From positions 1 to 26,645 of the forward strand of contig JBCDCZ010000027.1 of the NCBI GenBank assembly GCA_039180865.1: a stretch of 26,645 nucleotides of DNA. The letters run 5' to 3'. Of the stretch, positions 24,049-26,645 are shown one piece after another. The DNA is from JBCDCU01 sp039180865 (GTDB lineage Bacteria > Pseudomonadota > Alphaproteobacteria > Rhizobiales > JACESI01). A program made the translations under genes and the position numbers. How positions within the stretch are numbered: position 1 is the first letter of the stretch; every line of letters starts with the position of its first letter. The notes below the pieces were generated by a model, which saw only the letters and a list, made by a program, of their open reading frames with translations, had not been told where the DNA came from and made no database searches.

Positions 24049-26277
24049 CTAACTGTCAGACTTCCACGCCAACTGCTCGTTATAGACCTTTGTGGCCAGC
24101 TGATTTTCCAGTTGAACCAGAATCCCCAGTTCGCCGACATTCGCCAGTTTACTGCCCGTGTCCGGTGCCGCGCCCTCGCGGACTTTTTCGCCGTCCACCG
24201 TCTGAATAAAGCGGTTGTCAGAACCCAGCATCACGCCTGCAATTTCAATCGGAAATTCCTGATGGTTGCGAACGATAAATTTGATGAAGTCCGGGTTTTT
24301 GCGCGCTTCCGCCAAATAGAGCGACATCTTTTTGAGGGGAACATCGGCTTTCATCAGCTCGGCGCAAACCGCTGTTTTTCTGGGATTCAGTGCGGCTTCG
24401 AGCAACAAATGCTGGTTGGCAATGTCGAATGTTGAAAGCGACATATCGGACGACACGCTGAGCATATCCAGCCAGAAAAGGACTGACGGCAGATTTGCGT
24501 GATTCAACCGCGCGCCGGACCAGCAGCTGTGTGACTCCTGCGTCGGGCTTTGAATAAGCGGTAAAAACCGCTGTTCAATCAGGGTTTCAGTCTCGCTCTT
24601 GGAAGACGACGCGTTTTGAACATCGAACTGATCGCCCCAGTGACGGGTAACGAGGTCCATGGAATTGTTCATGTCACTCATATAGGGGGATGTACCGTCT
24701 GCGTTCTGGTTCCGTCCGTTTCTTTCTTCGAGCCATTGTTTGAACAGGTCCATGGCTTCTTGGGAAAGATTACCCTGGCCGTCAAAAATGTACGGTCTGA
24801 CCCTGCCTGAGGCGAGTCCAACATCGCCGGTGGTGCTGTTGGTCGAGCCAATGACGTCTTCACCGCTTGCGACAGTGTTCACGATCGTTGGGTCAAGTCC
24901 ATTTGTCGCTACGGTCTGAACCGTGGGATTTTGTGAGGCGACTGGCTCTGCGGGCTCCCGGTTGTTCGAGTCGAACCCCATGAAGACATCTTCGGCACTG
25001 AATGAACCCTGTTTCAATCGATTGAGATTGAGAATAGAGTCACTCGCGTTTTCACCTGCATCACCAATTAACACAGCGCTTCCAGGACGTTGGTTATTGG
25101 GTTCTGCAAGGACCTCACCGTTTTCATTAACGAGCTGTACGAAGGAACGAAGCGGGATTTTATCCGCGTACCTTCGCGCATAAGACTGAACGAAACCAAC
25201 CCAGCTATCGAGTTTCTCGTTGATGACCACGCCATTCGCTTCAATCAAAGGGCCGTCCAGTCTGAAGAGGACCGTGCTTGCGATTTCGGACCGTTTGCCC
25301 AACTCGCGCACAGCCTCAAGATAGGTTTTGGCAGTCCGAATATGGGATTGGACATCTGAAATGCCGACAATCTCTTCATTGACTGATGCGACGAGCTTGT
25401 CCGCTCGTGAAACATCAAGCACATCGCCTTCGAAAATCACCGACCCATCTTCGTTAAGCTCATAAGTGACGTCGACCTGCTGATGTTCTATCAAGGCGTC
25501 GATCTGCGTGCGCAAAGATGAACGAACAAACAATCGAAGGCGGGCTGGGACGCCTGTTTCTTCGACGGCATTTCTCAATGCGCGGCGCTCGGCCGGCACA
25601 TCGACATAGCCTTTCGCGAAAATTACGCCGTCCGCCTCCTGACGCAGATCGATGCTTTGCCCAAACTCAAATGAGTCAAGCGTCGCGCGGACCGTTTCAA
25701 AATCGGTTTTCTCGGGACCCTTGGCGATCTTGTTCGCGTGAGACGAGAAATCGCCTATCACGAAATAGCCAATACCTGCGATTGCGAGGAAAGCAATGGA
25801 TGCGGCAATCAATGCCCGCGCCCACGAGCGCTGGCCGGTTCTTTGTATTGACTTGGCCGGACGGTTTGGCTGGGCTTTGGCAGGTTTTGCGTCCTCGGAT
25901 TGCGCTGACTGGTCGCTCGGTGGGCGATAATTTGCAAGGCCCGCCCAAGCAGCATCGACCGGACCGATCGCAAGACTTGTTGTACCGATCGTGATGACGT
26001 CAAGCGCGTCTACCGTACGCCATTCGTCGTCACCGGGCTGAATGGCCGTCTGATGGGCAATTGTGACTTCCCCGGCGCCACCTGCAACTTCTATAGAACC
26101 ATCGCTCAGCCGAAGGCGCGCGTGGCCTGACTTGAGACTGAGGTCGACAAACTGCAGGTCGTCGTCGACTCCTGAGCCGAGTGTGTATTCTCCATCATCC
26201 AAACGGACTTCTACACCTGTCTGACTCCCCGTCAGGACCTTCAGAACCAGTTGGTGGGCCGCTTCGTTTATTGCCAT
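24049..26277 (-). CDS. sctD: SctD/YscD-like type III secretion inner-membrane ring protein with extended C-terminus
   Basis: A 742-residue protein with ribosome site AAGGCGG seven bases before the ATG. Residues 8-105 form a YscD-type cytoplasmic FHA domain (GVEVRLDDGEYTLGSG; S-L-K-S-G-H-A-R-L-R). A Pro/Gln/Ala-rich linker (115-150) leads to one membrane segment (about 154-174). Three periplasmic ring-building/BON-like units follow (about 190-255, 265-325 and 330-395). This matches SctD, the inner-membrane ring that stacks below the secretin. What is unusual is a further stretch of about 340 residues: a Ser/Asn/Thr-rich linker (about 400-495) and a mostly helical domain (about 500-742) with Cys585 and Cys638 that I do not recognise. 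YscD-type proteins are normally about 400 residues. It lies between a SctF-like gene and the secretin gene, with its own predicted promoter. Confidence 0.82.
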   Translation of the reverse strand: MAINEAAHQLVLKVLTGSQTGVEVRLDDGEYTLGSGVDDDLQFVDLSLKSGHARLRLSDGSIEVAGGAGEVTIAHQTAIQPGDDEWRTVDALDVITIGTTSLAIGPVDAAWAGLANYRPPSDQSAQSEDAKPAKAQPNRPAKSIQRTGQRSWARALIAASIAFLAIAGIGYFVIGDFSSHANKIAKGPEKTDFETVRATLDSFEFGQSIDLRQEADGVIFAKGYVDVPAERRALRNAVEETGVPARLRLFVRSSLRTQIDALIEHQQVDVTYELNEDGSVIFEGDVLDVSRADKLVASVNEEIVGISDVQSHIRTAKTYLEAVRELGKRSEIASTVLFRLDGPLIEANGVVINEKLDSWVGFVQSYARRYADKIPLRSFVQLVNENGEVLAEPNNQRPGSAVLIGDAGENASDSILNLNRLKQGSFSAEDVFMGFDSNNREPAEPVASQNPTVQTVATNGLDPTIVNTVASGEDVIGSTNSTTGDVGLASGRVRPYIFDGQGNLSQEAMDLFKQWLEERNGRNQNADGTSPYMSDMNNSMDLVTRHWGDQFDVQNASSSKSETETLIEQRFLPLIQSPTQESHSCWSGARLNHANLPSVLFWLDMLSVSSDMSLSTFDIANQHLLLEAALNPRKTAVCAELMKADVPLKKMSLYLAEARKNPDFIKFIVRNHQEFPIEIAGVMLGSDNRFIQTVDGEKVREGAAPDTGSKLANVGELGILVQLENQLATKVYNEQLAWKSDS

Positions 26278-26372
26278 CGTTTCGCCGCCTTGCTCAGCTT
26301 GGCTGTCTATCGCTTGGTTTTTCCAAAACTATCCCTATATCTCCTCGAGAGGCTTGGGATTGGTTCTGTAAG

Positions 26373-26378
26373 ACCATA
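26373..26378 (-). promoter_or_regulatory. Candidate -10 element of the sctD promoter
   Basis: TATGGT on the minus strand would put the transcription start near 26366. The centre of the CRP-like site would then lie at about -41.5, the class II activator position. There is no good -35, as expected for an activator-dependent promoter. TAATAT at 26388-26383 is an alternative that would make the site overlap the -35 region. Confidence 0.35.
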
Positions 26379-26395
26379 AGCCATATTACCGTTGA

Positions 26396-26419
26396 GCGCT
26401 GTGAACTGGATCACAGCGC
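26396..26419. promoter_or_regulatory. CRP-type operator upstream of sctD
   Basis: A perfect 9-bp inverted repeat with a 6-base spacer: GCGCTGTGA - 6 - TCACAGCGC. It contains the full CRP core TGTGA-N6-TCACA. It is centred about 130 bases upstream of the sctD start, in the intergenic region after the SctF-like gene. CRP/FNR-superfamily proteins are the expected ligands. Confidence 0.65.
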
Positions 26420-26472
26420 AATGCGAAGTCACGCCGAAAACACGTTCCGGCACATTTTCCCTGGTAAAATCA

Positions 26473-26496
26473 AAGGGGGAGCGATGCTCCACCCTT
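26473..26496 (-). terminator. Intrinsic terminator after the SctF-like gene
   Basis: On the minus strand a 10-bp stem (AAGGG-T bulge-GGAGC / GCTCC-CCC-TT) with an ATC loop is followed by TGATTTT. It starts 17 bases after the stop of the needle-like gene. The interrupted T-run suggests that some read-through into sctD is possible. Confidence 0.65.
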
Positions 26497-26512
26497 CGGC
26501 AATTATCGAAGC

Positions 26513-26645
26513 CTAAGCAACGTTTCTTGCGATTGTTTTCAACGCATCTGAAACGTTTTTGAGCATGTTCGAACGCAAGTTCGTGATCGCTGACCACGCG
26601 TTCATTGCCATCTGCATGGAGAACATTTTTTCGGTATCGGAGAGG
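26513..26645 (-). CDS. sctF: YscF/SctF-like type III secretion needle subunit (C-terminus only)
   Basis: Only the last 43 codons are in the window; the frame is open to the right edge and ends in TAG at 26515-26513. The visible residues form an amphipathic helix, with a central NAWSAITNLRS segment followed by K-N-V-S-D-A-L-K-T-I-A-R-N-V at the end. From memory, the C-terminus of Pseudomonas PscF/Yersinia YscF has the same spacing: N-x-W-S-x-I-x-N-x-x-S, then a basic residue, an Asp, and a terminal I-x-x-x-(I/V). That C-terminal helix forms the needle's polymer core. The match is short and by eye, but the adjacent sctD supports it. A strong terminator follows. Confidence 0.6.
   Translation of the reverse strand, partial: LSDTEKMFSMQMAMNAWSAITNLRSNMLKNVSDALKTIARNVA

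Overview
The window looks like the chromosome of an alphaproteobacterium of the Hyphomicrobiales (Rhizobiales) type. The evidence is an IalB-family periplasmic protein, a recG / sdhE / mfd neighbourhood, a DUF502 membrane protein beside glmS and glmU, and a CCA-encoding tRNA-Lys(TTT). The genus cannot be fixed from the sequence alone. Most of the window is core chromosome. The right-hand 6 kb is an accessory block.

Layout. (1) Bases 1-2300: the 3' part of an LpxL/HtrB-type lipid A acyltransferase, hspQ, and a convergent ialB-like gene. (2) 2305-7332: a YejA-like peptide-binding protein, translationally coupled (ATGA overlap) to an adenylate-forming-enzyme homologue that has lost its catalytic motifs, followed by a PleD-like protein with degenerate REC and GGDEF domains. 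(3) 7471-8130: a FrnE-like DsbA-family oxidoreductase. (4) 8149-14227: sdhE and mfd on the minus strand, divergent from recG. (5) 14228-20365: DUF502, glmS and glmU (UDP-GlcNAc synthesis), a membrane-anchored SPOR-like protein and a CcdA-type membrane protein. (6) 20597-20672: tRNA-Lys with a clear sigma-70 promoter.

(7) 20803-26645, all minus strand: a partial type III secretion (T3SS) locus running off the right edge. In transcription order it holds the C-terminus of a YscF/SctF-like needle subunit, a SctD-like inner-ring protein with an unusual C-terminal extension of about 340 residues, a GspD-type secretin carrying a lipobox, and a TPR protein. Two intrinsic terminators split the locus, one after sctF and one after sctD. 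A near-ideal CRP-type operator (TGTGA-N6-TCACA in 9-bp arms) lies upstream of sctD, placed as in a class II activator-dependent promoter. A second 13-bp palindrome lies upstream of the secretin gene.

The main points of interest are this T3SS locus directly beside a tRNA gene, its non-standard SctD and secretin, its apparent cAMP/CRP-type control, and the two adjacent pseudoenzyme-like genes at 4179-7332. No IS element, integrase or CRISPR array was found.
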